DNA of 64,000 nt, taken from Ypsolopha sequella (taxonomy: Eukaryota; Arthropoda; Insecta; Lepidoptera; Ypsolophidae). The stretch spans positions 16,696,001-16,760,000 of the forward strand of contig OW204000.1 in the NCBI GenBank assembly GCA_934047225.1. The letters run 5' to 3'. The notes beneath the pieces are model-generated. The model had not been told where the DNA came from. It did not search any database and saw nothing but the letters and a program-made list of their open reading frames with translations. This document shows positions 10,010-20,439 of the stretch, in pieces. How positions within the stretch are numbered: position 1 is the first letter of the stretch; every line of letters starts with the position of its first letter. The position numbers were made by a program, and so were the translations under genes.

Positions 10010-12105
10010 AGCAATTTACAGTAAATCCTGAATATAATAAAATTTTGTACTCACATAATCTACCTAAAGATTTCTAAAATTCATCATATTGCACCCTAAA
10101 ATAAATATTGTTGTTTCCTCTCGCGGTTATACGAGTATCATCAAAAGATGCATATTATTTTGACCCTCGGGTCACGTTATACTGCAAACATAAACCCCCA
10201 GGTCTATGACAGCTCCATAAAGATCAATGCCAGGACTGCCGGAAAGATGAGCAAAGCATTATATAAGATGGTGATATAATATTGCTCGCATAAAAACATG
10301 TAAATATGCTGTAATTTTTAGAGGCAGCAGCGCGTGCACATATTCGTAGACGACCTTTTGAAGTTTTTTGCAGGTCATTAAAATGTCGTTAAAGCCTATA
10401 ATACAATTCGTATTTTTCACACAAAAGGCTTCTTGTCAAGTTCAGTTAAACACGACATCCTTCGGAGTTTTTTTTATCAAATCATTATTTCCACCAAAAT
10501 CTGTCAAAGTACATGTACGAGCTATACAATGCTTGTTTAATTTTACTTCCTATATCTACTTGTAAATCAACAATAATGTAATAAAACACGGTCTCTACAA
10601 CTGAATAGTACTACAAACATATAATTAAAGAACAAGATCGACAAAAAGATAAATTTTAAATGGATTTTATTTAAGTTTACGAGAAATATAAAAAAATAAA
10701 CGAAATGGTAACAGAAAATAGAAGCAATTACAAGTATCCCATTTTAATCGCACCCGCGGAGTCCCGCATAAATAAAGTGGTTTTATTTCTGTAAAATTCT
10801 GCAAAAGAATCTTGATGATGAGATTCTTTATAAAGGTACAGACAGCAACACTATAATATTGGCGTGTTTCTTTTGAACTACCGACTTGGGTCTTGTACGC
10901 GTTAAATGGTTACAGTTAGGACTATGTCATCTAATAACCACAGAAATATGGATTAGTTAGTTTTGTTTCTGACTGTACCAGTAATATCATACATGTGTAG
11001 AAAAACCAGGCCGAGTTTCCGCTCTTACGTGCAACAGCAGCGTTTAGAAAACTGGGCACATTAAATAGAGATTCTAGTTCATTTTATTATCAACAAGCCC
11101 ATATAAATAAAAATTAAATAGAGAAATCGTTACACCGAGTTACACAACCTCGTATTTAATATTATTAAAATAACTACTACCAATTATACTAACAATTACT
11201 TAAAATAAACTACAAATATAAAACAGAAATATAGATCGTGCCATTATAGAGCGACTGAAAAATTCAAAGCAAAAGTTTGCATTAATTCATGAACTTTGAA
11301 TATTTATCGCTGAGTTGAATAAGTGGGGCTTTAGATTTAAACTTTAATGTGTATGTACATACAGTGGTATATGATATTTATTACATGATGTATATTTTTT
11401 TTTGTGCTCAATTTGTTTATATTAGTACCTACCTAATGTAAATTTTCAATAGTGTTTTTAATTTAAATTTATTTTTGTTTCTTCAAAATTGGTGTGTATT
11501 TTATACATATATATATATTTTTTTCATTTTTTTTATTGTCATGTTGAAGTTGCTTGTATATTGTGCATCACCTATCGAAATTTATGTTTAATTGTAGATG
11601 ATACAGGATCAGCTGAAAATCAGCGCTGTGTAGACATGTTTTACCATGCTCACAGCATTATGCTGAGCTGTCTCCTTTTTGTTTAATGTATTTTTGTGTT
11701 TAGTTATGTTACTCTTATATGTTTTTTAGACAAATAAACTTTTTCTTTTTTCTTCTATTTCTATATGCTGCAATCTTACAAAGACTTCCCTCCGTCTTTA
11801 GCTAGCAGGCAAATAAAAACAAAACCCGTGAATCATTCTACATATAATACATATGCAAGTAACTGATGTGACGATTTCAAATTAACCAAGTAAAATTAAA
11901 TGCCGACTATAAAAACGAAGGTATACCTTAGGGTGTGCACTGTGCATCATAATGCATCATGCATGTGATGTGATGTAAAGCAACTTTTGCATGGTCGATT
12001 ATATCATTTTCGCTAGAGTAAGCCTTTGTAAGTTTAAGTATATTCCCATATAGTCCGGTGCTTGGTGAAATAATAGGTCATCACACTCATTACCTATGAG
12101 ATTGC
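10010..12105. other. AT-rich interval; probable LINE 3' tail near 11560-11755
   Basis: Most of this stretch shows nothing I can name. From about 11560 a less AT-biased segment ends with acaaataaactttttctttt, which looks like the 3' end and tail of a 5'-truncated non-LTR element on the + strand. A short TA run lies at 11505-11520. Confidence 0.3.
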
Positions 12106-12109
12106 CGAA

Positions 12110-12500
12110 ATTTTCTTACATATTCATGAGTTCATAATTTCTGTAATTCAATAGCTTTTTCCATTGTTTGTTTTTTATTTGAAAGTTGATTTCAAGGTTT
12201 TACATCTACGTATTAAATTTTGTTTTTTATTGTCAGTTTGATAACTAAAATTTAATTTTCAAAAGCAGTTCGTCGTAAATGCCATCAGTTTCCATGATAA
12301 GATTCGTAATAATTTTTTACAGCGCACACTTTACAAAAATTAAATTAATTTTGCTGTTAGCTTAATGTTGCCTCATTTATACACAAAATAAATTATAAAA
12401 TTTGGATTTGTCATTCCTAAAAAAATGGAAATATGTTTGTACTGAAAATTGAGTTTGCTTCAAATTCTCCATAGAAAACCGTAATTTCATTAATGACCTA
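12110..12500 (+). repeat. Interspersed repeat, second copy
   Basis: It is nearly collinear with 22958-23305 in direct orientation, including gaaagttgatttcaaggttt, ccatgataagattcgtaata and ttgtcattcctaaaaaaatg. The first part also matches 1081-1260 inverted. There is no coding capacity and no obvious terminal repeat. Confidence 0.65.
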
Positions 12501-12555
12501 ATACGATATAAAGTACCTAGTTTTGGAAGTAAAAAGCCTATATAGAATCACAATT

Positions 12556-12790
12556 TAATGTCTTATTAAAGGCCCATTATCCCTGTCACTGAGCACCTCA
12601 TTTTACATCAAGTAGAACTGAACTCTATAATCTTTTATTATAGTTTAATTTACTGAGCTCTCTGAGCCGTGGCTGTTACGACAACCAAAATGTCACGCGC
12701 TCTTAAAAAACACGTTTTTCGCTCAAGAAACGTTTTTATAGTGAAATTTTCAGAAAACTATCAGCAAAAGTACTTAGTAAATTATATTTT
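12556..12790 (-). repeat. Partial inverted copy of the TTAA-flanked element family
   Basis: Read on the minus strand it contains the signature of the elements at 2808 and 19991: a Tcgcg-type segment, agccacggctcagag, then gttcagttctacttgatg and gaggtgctcag. The outer terminus near 12572 is degraded. Confidence 0.45.
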
Positions 12791-13066
12791 CCTTAATTTC
12801 CTGTAATTTTCCTACGATTTGGAAATATAAATTTTATATAAAACGAAAAGAACGTGAAAAATCGACAAAGTTTTGGATTTTTTTTCGATCCAGCAAAGTA
12901 TATCGTACAACCGCAAAAAATCTGCCTTACTTGATAATTGTGTAAAAGCTGATTAGACTGTATTGCTCAAGCTACATGAACTTATACGGAAAAAAGTTAC
13001 GGAAACATCGGCAGCTCAAAATAAAAAAACATTTCACAGTACAAACCTGATAAATCTTATAATTAT

Positions 13067-13183
13067 GTACCGTGGTGATAACATCGACCTATACACATTG
13101 GACTCTGTACCTATCTTATATCCTTCACTATAGGGGATAATTTAGTACTGCAAGTGTATAGCTTGATGGGATTTCCACTGTAC
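13067..13183. mobile_element. 117-bp MITE, copy 1 (eroded termini)
   Basis: The interior (ctctgtacctatcttatatc, then actataggggataattt and gtactgcaagtgtatagctt) matches the 117-bp element at 42145-42261. The left end gtaccgtggtgataacatcg is an eroded form of the GTACAGTGGAGACC terminus; the right end keeps atttccactgtac. Confidence 0.65.
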
Positions 13184-13512
13184 CAACACGCAATCTCGTA
13201 TAGACGTCCATGATCGAAGTGGAAGTCCCTAACCCTCAGGCTGATGTGAGCACAAAGTAGGTACATTTCTGGACGGATTATTTTTATAACGATAAAATGT
13301 TCTGCATAATGGATCTCCAGGGATCACTTTATGTTTGTACTTACTTGTACTTAAAGATGGCGCCTCGAGGTATTATAATATTGTAGAACCTTCAGTTGTG
13401 TTTGTTACAATTACTTTATATGCAAAGAAATTTCAATTTAATCCAAAATATACTCGTAGTTAACAAAAGCTGTATATATATAAACTACCCTTTTCATTGA
13501 CAATTTATATAC

Positions 13513-13810
13513 AAGACAAGACAAATACTCTTTATTAAACACCAAAATAAATAAAACAGGTAAAAGAAGGTGGTAATGAGCTAGTACCTCCTGTATTTAT
13601 TTTAAATGAAACTTAAATAACATTAAAATTTAAAATCTAAACTAAGTAACGTACAAAAAAAAATTGTAAGCTAAACCTATCTAAAACAGAAATAGTAAAT
13701 TAAGTAAAAAACTTTTTCCAAAAATAATTAACTTATAAAAGGGAACAATTGGCGGCCTTATCGCTTATAGCGATTTCTTCCAGACAACCTTTGGGTGGAA
13801 ATGAACTGTT
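13513..13810 (-). mobile_element. 5'-truncated LINE 3' end, copy 1
   Basis: On the minus strand it holds the phrase ggttgtctggaagaaatcgc followed by tataagcgataaggccgcc, then an A/T-rich 3' part ending (near 13513) in a tttattaaaga-type tail. The same phrase occurs at 19746-19795 and 43785-43832, always in this orientation. This is a common 3' end of lepidopteran non-LTR retrotransposons; the clade is not determined here. Confidence 0.6.
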
Positions 13811-14321
13811 GGAAAAAATAACGCGAAAAAAATAAATAATAAGTATCAAATTTATTGTATAATTTTTGATTAAGAAATGTCACCAATTAGGTACTACAAA
13901 AATAATGTACTTGAGAAAAGCGTAGAGGAAATAAATTTAATTAACCTATAATCTTTACTTTAATAATGTGTCTTAATTTAATTTAATTCTGTGTCTTTTC
14001 CATGATAAAAATTAATAAAATCAAATGTAAATGGATAGCAAATATCTAATATGTATGCACAATGTTAAAAAATGTAAATAAATAGACTATGTTTTATTAA
14101 TCCATATTAAATTACCGTAGAAGTAACTTCCATGTAATTACATCACTGTTCCTCATTTTTATTAAATAGTTTTCTTCTTTATAAAGATTCCAATAAACAG
14201 AGAGAATACGTAGAAGCAATTACAAGAAACGAGATAACTATTTTTATATTCTATTCTTATAAAGACGTCTATCTCTGCGGCAACTTACTTGGCAAGTCGG
14301 ATAGAAGGAGGAGTGAATAAA

Positions 14322-14642
14322 GATCGTTTACAAGAAAGATTTTTTTTTTGGAACAAACCCTTTTTTTCTTAATAAAAGTTTTTGTTACTGTTTTATTATA
14401 TATATATACAGATTTTTATGAATATTATGGTAGAAATTAAATAAAAAAGAAAACTTTCGATATATATTTCGACCCACTTGGGGTCGTCGTCAGTCGAATA
14501 TGGAATATTAATAAAATTCGACTGACGACGGCCCCAAGTGGGTCGAAATATATATCGAAAGTTTTCTTTTTTATTTAATTTCTACCATAATATTAATAAA
14601 AATCTGTTTATATATATATATATATACATATAATAAAACAGT
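14322..14642. mobile_element. Large palindromic element: two head-to-head copies of the stem-loop repeat
   Basis: Positions 14387-14499 and 14516-14642 form an almost perfect palindrome separated by 16 bp, with outer ends actgttttattata and tataataaaacagt. Each arm contains atatatatttcg, the mini-hairpin GACCC-acttg-GGGTC (one arm has a single change), then GTCGTCAGTCGAAT. A 10-bp direct repeat AGTGAATAAA flanks 14322-14639 (14312-14321 and 14640-14649) and may be a target duplication. The related palindrome at 28060-28208 shares the outer arms but lacks the mini-hairpin. Confidence 0.7.
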
Positions 14643-15154
14643 GAATAAAATGTATACATTACCTAACCTAACTTAGATCTCTTTCTCGTCGTGGCAACTT
14701 TATTGGCAATGGAATCCTCTGTCATGTCATTGTGTGTGCTGCATCTACATTGAAGGGCTAAAGAATGCTGAGGTCATGTCTAGATTTATGATAGGAATGC
14801 AACACGGCATTCAACAATCCAGTTGTTTGGTTTTCTACTATTTTCGACTTATATGTACAGTGATCTTGCTTAGCATTGGCAAGATGGTTATATTCATTCT
14901 TGGTGCTCTGGTATAAGCCAGTTATTCAATAGTTGTTGCCTTGTTTATTTTAATCTTATTCACAGGTGGACTAACCTTTTTAGCCGCTATAGGCCGTTCA
15001 ATACCAGCCGCCTCTTTCCAAGAACTTTTCAGCGTAGAAATTTGTAGTTGCAGTTGTGCAACTTCGCGTTGCTTTTGGTTGAACCTTTAGAAGTATGTTA
15101 TTTCTGAGTTTGGAGGTTTTATTAATTCTGAAAGAAAAATTCTTGGTACACTTC

Positions 15155-15955
15155 GTTTTGCAACTAGTTTCATCATATTAATGACATCTCGAGGCAATTA
15201 TAACTGAACCATAGACTTAAAGTAGAGCCACTGAGTGATGGCGCCTATGACGTTTATTTGCCTGCAAAGTATCGTAATTATTTATAAACAAGTGTGAATT
15301 AAAAAATGTAAACTTCATTGTTGATGTACTACTTGTTTCGGTTATTATTTTTCGATTTGAATGTTGCTTTATTGTGCAATAGAATTCGTATAGAAACAAA
15401 GAATTTTTTTTCAAAAAGTTTCTCATTTTTTATAGGTCGTGTTTGAGGTCGCCAAGTTACGCAATAATATTTAATTAAAAACAAAACAATGACGAACTTA
15501 AACTAAACGAAAATAAATGATAGTAAAATACTTTTTTCTATTTAGATATTTAAACATCTCTTGGGGGCCCCGGGGCACTACACCGCATAGCCCTCCAATA
15601 GCTACGCCACTGGTTTTGGCACATTTTCCTTTTGTATCATTATGTTGAATGTTGAATGACGTGTCTAATGTTGAGTAAACTCACACTTGATTTTTATTTT
15701 TAACCGAAATTTGAAATGTACCTCATCACTAAATGCAGCTGTCATAAGTGCCATCACTCAGTGGCCCTACTTTAGGATATTACGCCAGTATACATTCTGA
15801 GCTATGAACTGAACTAACACAAAAATACGTTCCAGGGTTTACATTTTGTAGATAGAAACATTTCACATTTTTTAACTACAAAATGTAAACACTAAACAGT
15901 ATTTTTGTATTAGTTCAGTTATAATTGCTTAAAAGGAAGAAACTAGTTGCAAAAC
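15155..15955. mobile_element. Compound fold-back structure, three nested inverted repeats
   Basis: The outer arms are gttttgcaactagtttc at 15155 and its complement ending 15955, continued by caattataactgaac. Inside, 15216-15776 is bounded by cttaaagtagagccactgag and its near complement ending cctactttagg. A third pair (15808-15854 and 15882-15928; tttacattttgtag / ctacaaaatgtaaa) sits on the right. The order suggests one element inserted into another. The segment gctacgccactgg near 15601 resembles a hAT-type CAGTGGCGTAGC terminus. Confidence 0.6.
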
Positions 15956-16006
15956 AATAATATACAGCAATAATAACAATAATATACAGAAGAACGGGTG
16001 TGTTCC

Positions 16007-16319
16007 GTAATACCAAAAATGATGAATGGAAACTTAATGTGTTTAAAGTTTTGTTTTAATAATCTGTAACTTGATAACATGTGCTATGTTTCCGCTCGAA
16101 CAATATCATACGTTTTGTTGTTTTTAATACAAAACAAATAAGAAGAAAACGGGTAATTTACGGTGTAAAAATGTGCGAATTGCAAATCGCTGACATTTCG
16201 TTTCAGGTTAGTATTTTGGAAGGAAACATATTCATGAACCTATAAAAATACTGTCTTAATGAGAATAACAGCATAATATGGTTGAAATATGCTCGAATTG
16301 CAAATGATTTTGGTATTAC
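16007..16319. mobile_element. Possible MITE with 17-bp inverted termini
   Basis: gtaataccaaaaatgat at the left pairs with aatgattttggtattac at the right. The word cgaattgcaaat occurs twice inside (about 16177 and 16293). There is no coding capacity. Confidence 0.4.
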
Positions 16320-16329
16320 GTTTGTATGG

Positions 16330-18385
16330 ACAATTAATTTTGCGCCGGCCTCTTAATATTGTGAATATTTGTGAAATTGTTCCATCCAGAAATATCACTA
16401 AATAACATCAACTATTAGGGATTTTATTTTTACATATACAGAATATGCGCTTTGTATAAAACTTAGTTATAAAGTAGGTAATCAAACTGCCGAGAAATAT
16501 TATTTTAATTATTGACTGGCAGATATTTCTTACTTGATTATAAGTCTACCTCGAAGTTGAGTTGCTGCTTGTGTATAATTACGATAATAAACAAAAATGT
16601 CATCGTATTATCAAGATCATGAAGACTTCATCAGTTATTATGAACCATAACATCATCATTGGGTCCATCCATCTAGCTACTGTTAAATTTTACGACTTCT
16701 ATCATAATTATAGTGTAACTCAGCTACTTCTTTTATGTTGAATAAATATAGACCAGTGCCGTAACGGTTTGCGTGTATTTAAGCGAGAAAGAGCAAAAAA
16801 ATCTACTAAAAACCTCCCCTCCTAGAAGCTAGGGAATGTATCCATTTACGCTGGACTGCATCAATTAAGTCGGAATAGCGAAGAGCCAATTAAAAAGGCA
16901 GACTGAAATAAAAACTGGTCTAAGGACATCCTCACCTGACTCGGACATATATACTCCCATCAACACTCATGTAACTGGATAATATGGAGAAAGTACTGTC
17001 GTTTTAATAGTAGTTAATGCGTCGAGCATCTTGACACCGCTTTCCTGTATCTTTACAGGCCAGGATACTACGTAACAGCTTGGGCTACGATCTTGAAAGT
17101 GGTAAATTACTTTGTTGAACGTCTATACTATGCATAAGTGACAGATTTTCCGTGTGAAATGCGCGTGAGCAGCCAGCTGTATGAGGCAGAGAGAAACTGT
17201 GGAACCGGCACCTGTAAGATGTTGGGGGATTTTGTTCTATTTTATATTTCATTAATGCTTCTACTACCTATTTGAAGTCGCTTGCAAACAGGATATTTTA
17301 GGGTTATAAAAGTATAATGTAAAACAATAAAGTCATTAAAATACTTCTCGCCACGTGTACCGGAAAAAAACGCATAGAAATAAAAAAAACAAGTTCCTAA
17401 ACCTAGAGGTACACAGACCACGCATGAATAATGCTCATTGAGGCAATAAGTACAAACTACCACCTCTAATGCTAATATTGGATCATTTTCTCCGCAAAGG
17501 CTGTTATAAACATAGACGTTTGCGCACGCCTCGGCCTCTATAATGACTTATTATGTATTATTACATTATTTCATTAGTAGTTTTAAAACATTACCGCACG
17601 TATTCAAAGATCAACCATTTAGAGGCGCGGGCGCATGAAAATCTCCGCGTTTCACGCCTCAAATGGACTGTCATTAGTAGGGTCACGCGATGATTCTTTG
17701 GAAAATGACTTTACCCAGTCATTGCCGTGTGATATCTTCATCGTAAACGTTTGTTTATAATGTACCGTGAATAAGTTTGTTAGAATCGTAGCAAGAAATG
17801 TTCGGAATTCATTCTAATGGAATGGGTAATTACTATTAGCACATCAGAATTATAACAAGTCTCTTTTGGGCAATCTTTCGTTAGATATAATTGATGGAGA
17901 TCGATCAGCTACGTCGATATACAAATAAGCTGAGTCACGGCGACACCAGCGGATGTGCTCCCCATTTATTTGTTATTCTATGGCCCCGCTACATTCGATA
18001 TAGTTTTTTCACTGGTATCATTATTACATTTATCAAAGAGAGCCGTCTCATTTATTTTCCTTTCGAGATGAAGATGTACTTTTTGTGGCTCACTTCGGGA
18101 ACAGCTTATTACCTTTTGATTCGCAATCTAATGCTATAACTAGATGCTTTTGTCCAAGACTGTTTTTTATTTGTTTTCTTGCACAGAATCTCGCCCGTTA
18201 CTTAGGCGAATGACTCCGCCATAATGTGGGAATTATGGAAAAAACGCCTACTGTGATTTCATCAGAGAACAAAGGTTTTTCAATTGTAAATTCTCGGTTT
18301 ATTTATAAAGACATGGTTTGTTTATTTACGTCGACAATAGATCGTTTGAGTTTAAATTTGCGTTACTAATTACCGCAGTAGGTAT
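16330..18385. other. Interval without recognised features
   Basis: I see no supported gene, clear inverted repeat or LINE tail here. Open frames at 17242-17463 and 17891-18139 have no recognisable product and no splice context. Confidence 0.3.
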
Positions 18386-18417
18386 CCTTAACCAGACGCA
18401 CGCGCAGTGTTATTTTT

Positions 18418-18966
18418 AATAATCTGGGCAAGCGCGAGTTGGACCCGTGCACAAAGGGTTTCGTACCACCACATAATACGGATAAAGAATCCTAAAAATA
18501 GTATGGTACGAATCAACAATATAGATGCTTTAGTAACATTAAGTTGACAAAAACAATCCGCTGAAATGGTAACACCTGGCAAACAATTCACGGCTCCCGT
18601 TAAGTACAGAACCCTAATATCTTGCCCACTACATTTTTCTTGTAATTTCTACGTAATCGCCATATTCATATTTTTTGGCCCTCTTGTTTCGGAGATAAAG
18701 GAGGGACATGATAATGTTAAAAAATGTTACTTTTTCGAGGTTTTTTGTATGGGAATGCCCATTGGGTTTCAATTTATTTTTCCGTGATATGTCAACATGT
18801 GTCATATGTCAACATGTGTCATATGTCAACATGTGAAAATTTCAACTGCAGGCTACCTATAACAGCTGAAGCTGTAGACTCCTGTGACAGACGAACAGAC
18901 AGATAGACAGCGGAAGCTTAGTAATAGTATCCCATTTGGCACCCTTTGGGTACGGAACCCTAAAAC
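18418..18966 (+). repeat. Lepidopteran GGCCAAGTGCGAG...GGAACCCTA repeat, copy 1
   Basis: It starts gggcaagcgcgagttggacc with agggtttcgtaccacc soon after, and ends gacagacgaacagacagata ... ggtacggaaccctaaaa. This head and tail are characteristic of a very common repeat in moth and butterfly genomes. An internal 18-bp unit containing atgtcaacatgtgtc is repeated nearly three times at 18787-18833. A second long copy is at 62340-62886. Confidence 0.65.
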
Positions 18967-19544
18967 TTTCAGCTTGATAACAGCACTTCATTGTAAGACG
19001 TTTCAATTTCCTCTTTTTTTATCTTATCTACGACAAATGTGTACCTTTCTAGTATAATAATACTTAAATGAAAGAACCGGCACCAGATAAATGCAATGGA
19101 AGAAAAACAAAGACATCTCGCAAGTCAAACGTGAAGCGTCTCTAGGCTACCTACTTACCCACTTATTGAACATTATCTTCCTCATCTCACAAAACACAAT
19201 GGCGTTATCAGATCTACGCATTCTTTTCCTTGATCTTTTTAATCTTTTACCACTTAATGTCCCCGTGTCTTGAGAGTCAATTTCTTAGTTAATTGTTATC
19301 GTGGTCCACATAGCGCGGTATATCCGCGATCGTATCGAAAGGAATCATCGTGTGGACTTACCTGCGAATGTTGGGGAAAGCAATGTAAGTTTATTATGCT
19401 ACAAAATTTATCTGAAGCTCCTAAGGCCCACTGTACATTTGTACAAATCACCTTGCCGAATTTGGCGTAGAAAACGGGAGCAGGTTTAGCAAGATCTTAC
19501 TTGGTGTGTACACTTTGCTATGTTTAATTTACAGAACGCATCAT

Positions 19545-19800
19545 TTCGATTTTATTTATTTATTTTATTTATTACACTTAAATTATATATTTATATAAAA
19601 ACACTTATTAAAATAATTATTTCCAGATATATTTCGACATTTATAGTCGGCGTCAGTGGAATTAGGTTTATTAATGTATTACACTTAATGTACATTTACA
19701 CAATAACATGAAAAAAAAAACATTAAAATATTTTACAGTGTACAAAGGCGGCACTTATTTCTAATAGCAATATCTTCCAGGCAACCTTTGGGTGAAAAAG
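19545..19800 (-). mobile_element. LINE 3' end, copy 2, interrupted by an insertion
   Basis: The phrase ggcacttatttctaatagca, then atcttccaggcaacctttgg (19750-19795) matches the LINE tails at 13513 and 43654. The A/T-rich tail to its left is split by a 95-bp insertion with 12-bp flanking duplications (19582-19676). Confidence 0.55.
19582..19676 (+). mobile_element. 95-bp insertion with 12-bp direct repeats, stem-loop repeat family
   Basis: TATTACACTTAA occurs at 19570-19581 and again at 19677-19688, exactly bracketing this segment. The insert contains gatatatttCGACatttataGTCGgcgtcagtgg, i.e. the family motif TTTCG, a 4-bp stem and GCGTCAGTSGA, followed by an AT-rich end. A duplication of this length fits target-primed reverse transcription better than DNA-transposon insertion. 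Confidence 0.6.
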
Positions 19801-19990
19801 AAATCATAGAAAAAATAAAGAGGACTTCTATTGTAACTCTAAAACTGCAGAAAAGATTCTGACTTTTATGAAACTGATGTAGAAATTGTTAATGGTATTT
19901 GGCTGATACCAAAAGGAACCGAGCTGGGCTCTCCCTGAGATTAATAGCGTCCAAATTTTATTTATTAAGTAACCTCTTAAATTAACGCAC

Positions 19991-20435
19991 TTAAGGGTCC
20001 GTATAATATCAAATTCACAACTTCAAATGACCATTTCACCATTGTGTAACTTCAACTTCAAATGACCATTGTGTAACTTGATCAATCGGTTTAATAAAAA
20101 TAATAAACGATATTTCTGATAGAATAAACGCATAGACTTTACACTCTATGGAAAAAAATTACGAAGTAGATTTACAATTTTATGTTTTTCAAGTGTTAGG
20201 GCCTTGTATTAAAAATAAGTGAACAAATGACCCCGTCGCGTTGGTCAGTCTTAGAATATTTTAATAATTTCATCGAGAAACAGAGTTATTAAATAAAAGC
20301 TCGGTTTTTTCGTGAGTGCGTGTTTCTTGGTGGTCGTAACAGCCACGGCTGAGAGCGTGATATTTTAAACTAATAGAGTTCAGTTCTGATTGATGCAAAA
20401 TGCGGTGCTCAATCTGACTTCATATGCAGCCTTAA
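19991..20435. mobile_element. TTAA-flanked non-autonomous element, copy 2
   Basis: TTAA at 19991-19994 and 20432-20435 bracket a body starting GGGTCCGTATAATATC and ending in the inverted form (reverse complement GGCTGCATATGAAGTC). The body shares agccacggctgagagcgtga and tgatgcaaaatgcggtgctc with the copy at 2808, with internal deletions and a short local duplication (aacttcaaatgaccat, twice). Confidence 0.6.
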
Positions 20436-20439
20436 TGAT

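Noticed and set aside
18787..18833. CRISPR-like short direct repeats
   Set aside because: Nearly three contiguous 18-bp units without spacers, in an insect genome; a simple tandem repeat inside a dispersed repeat.
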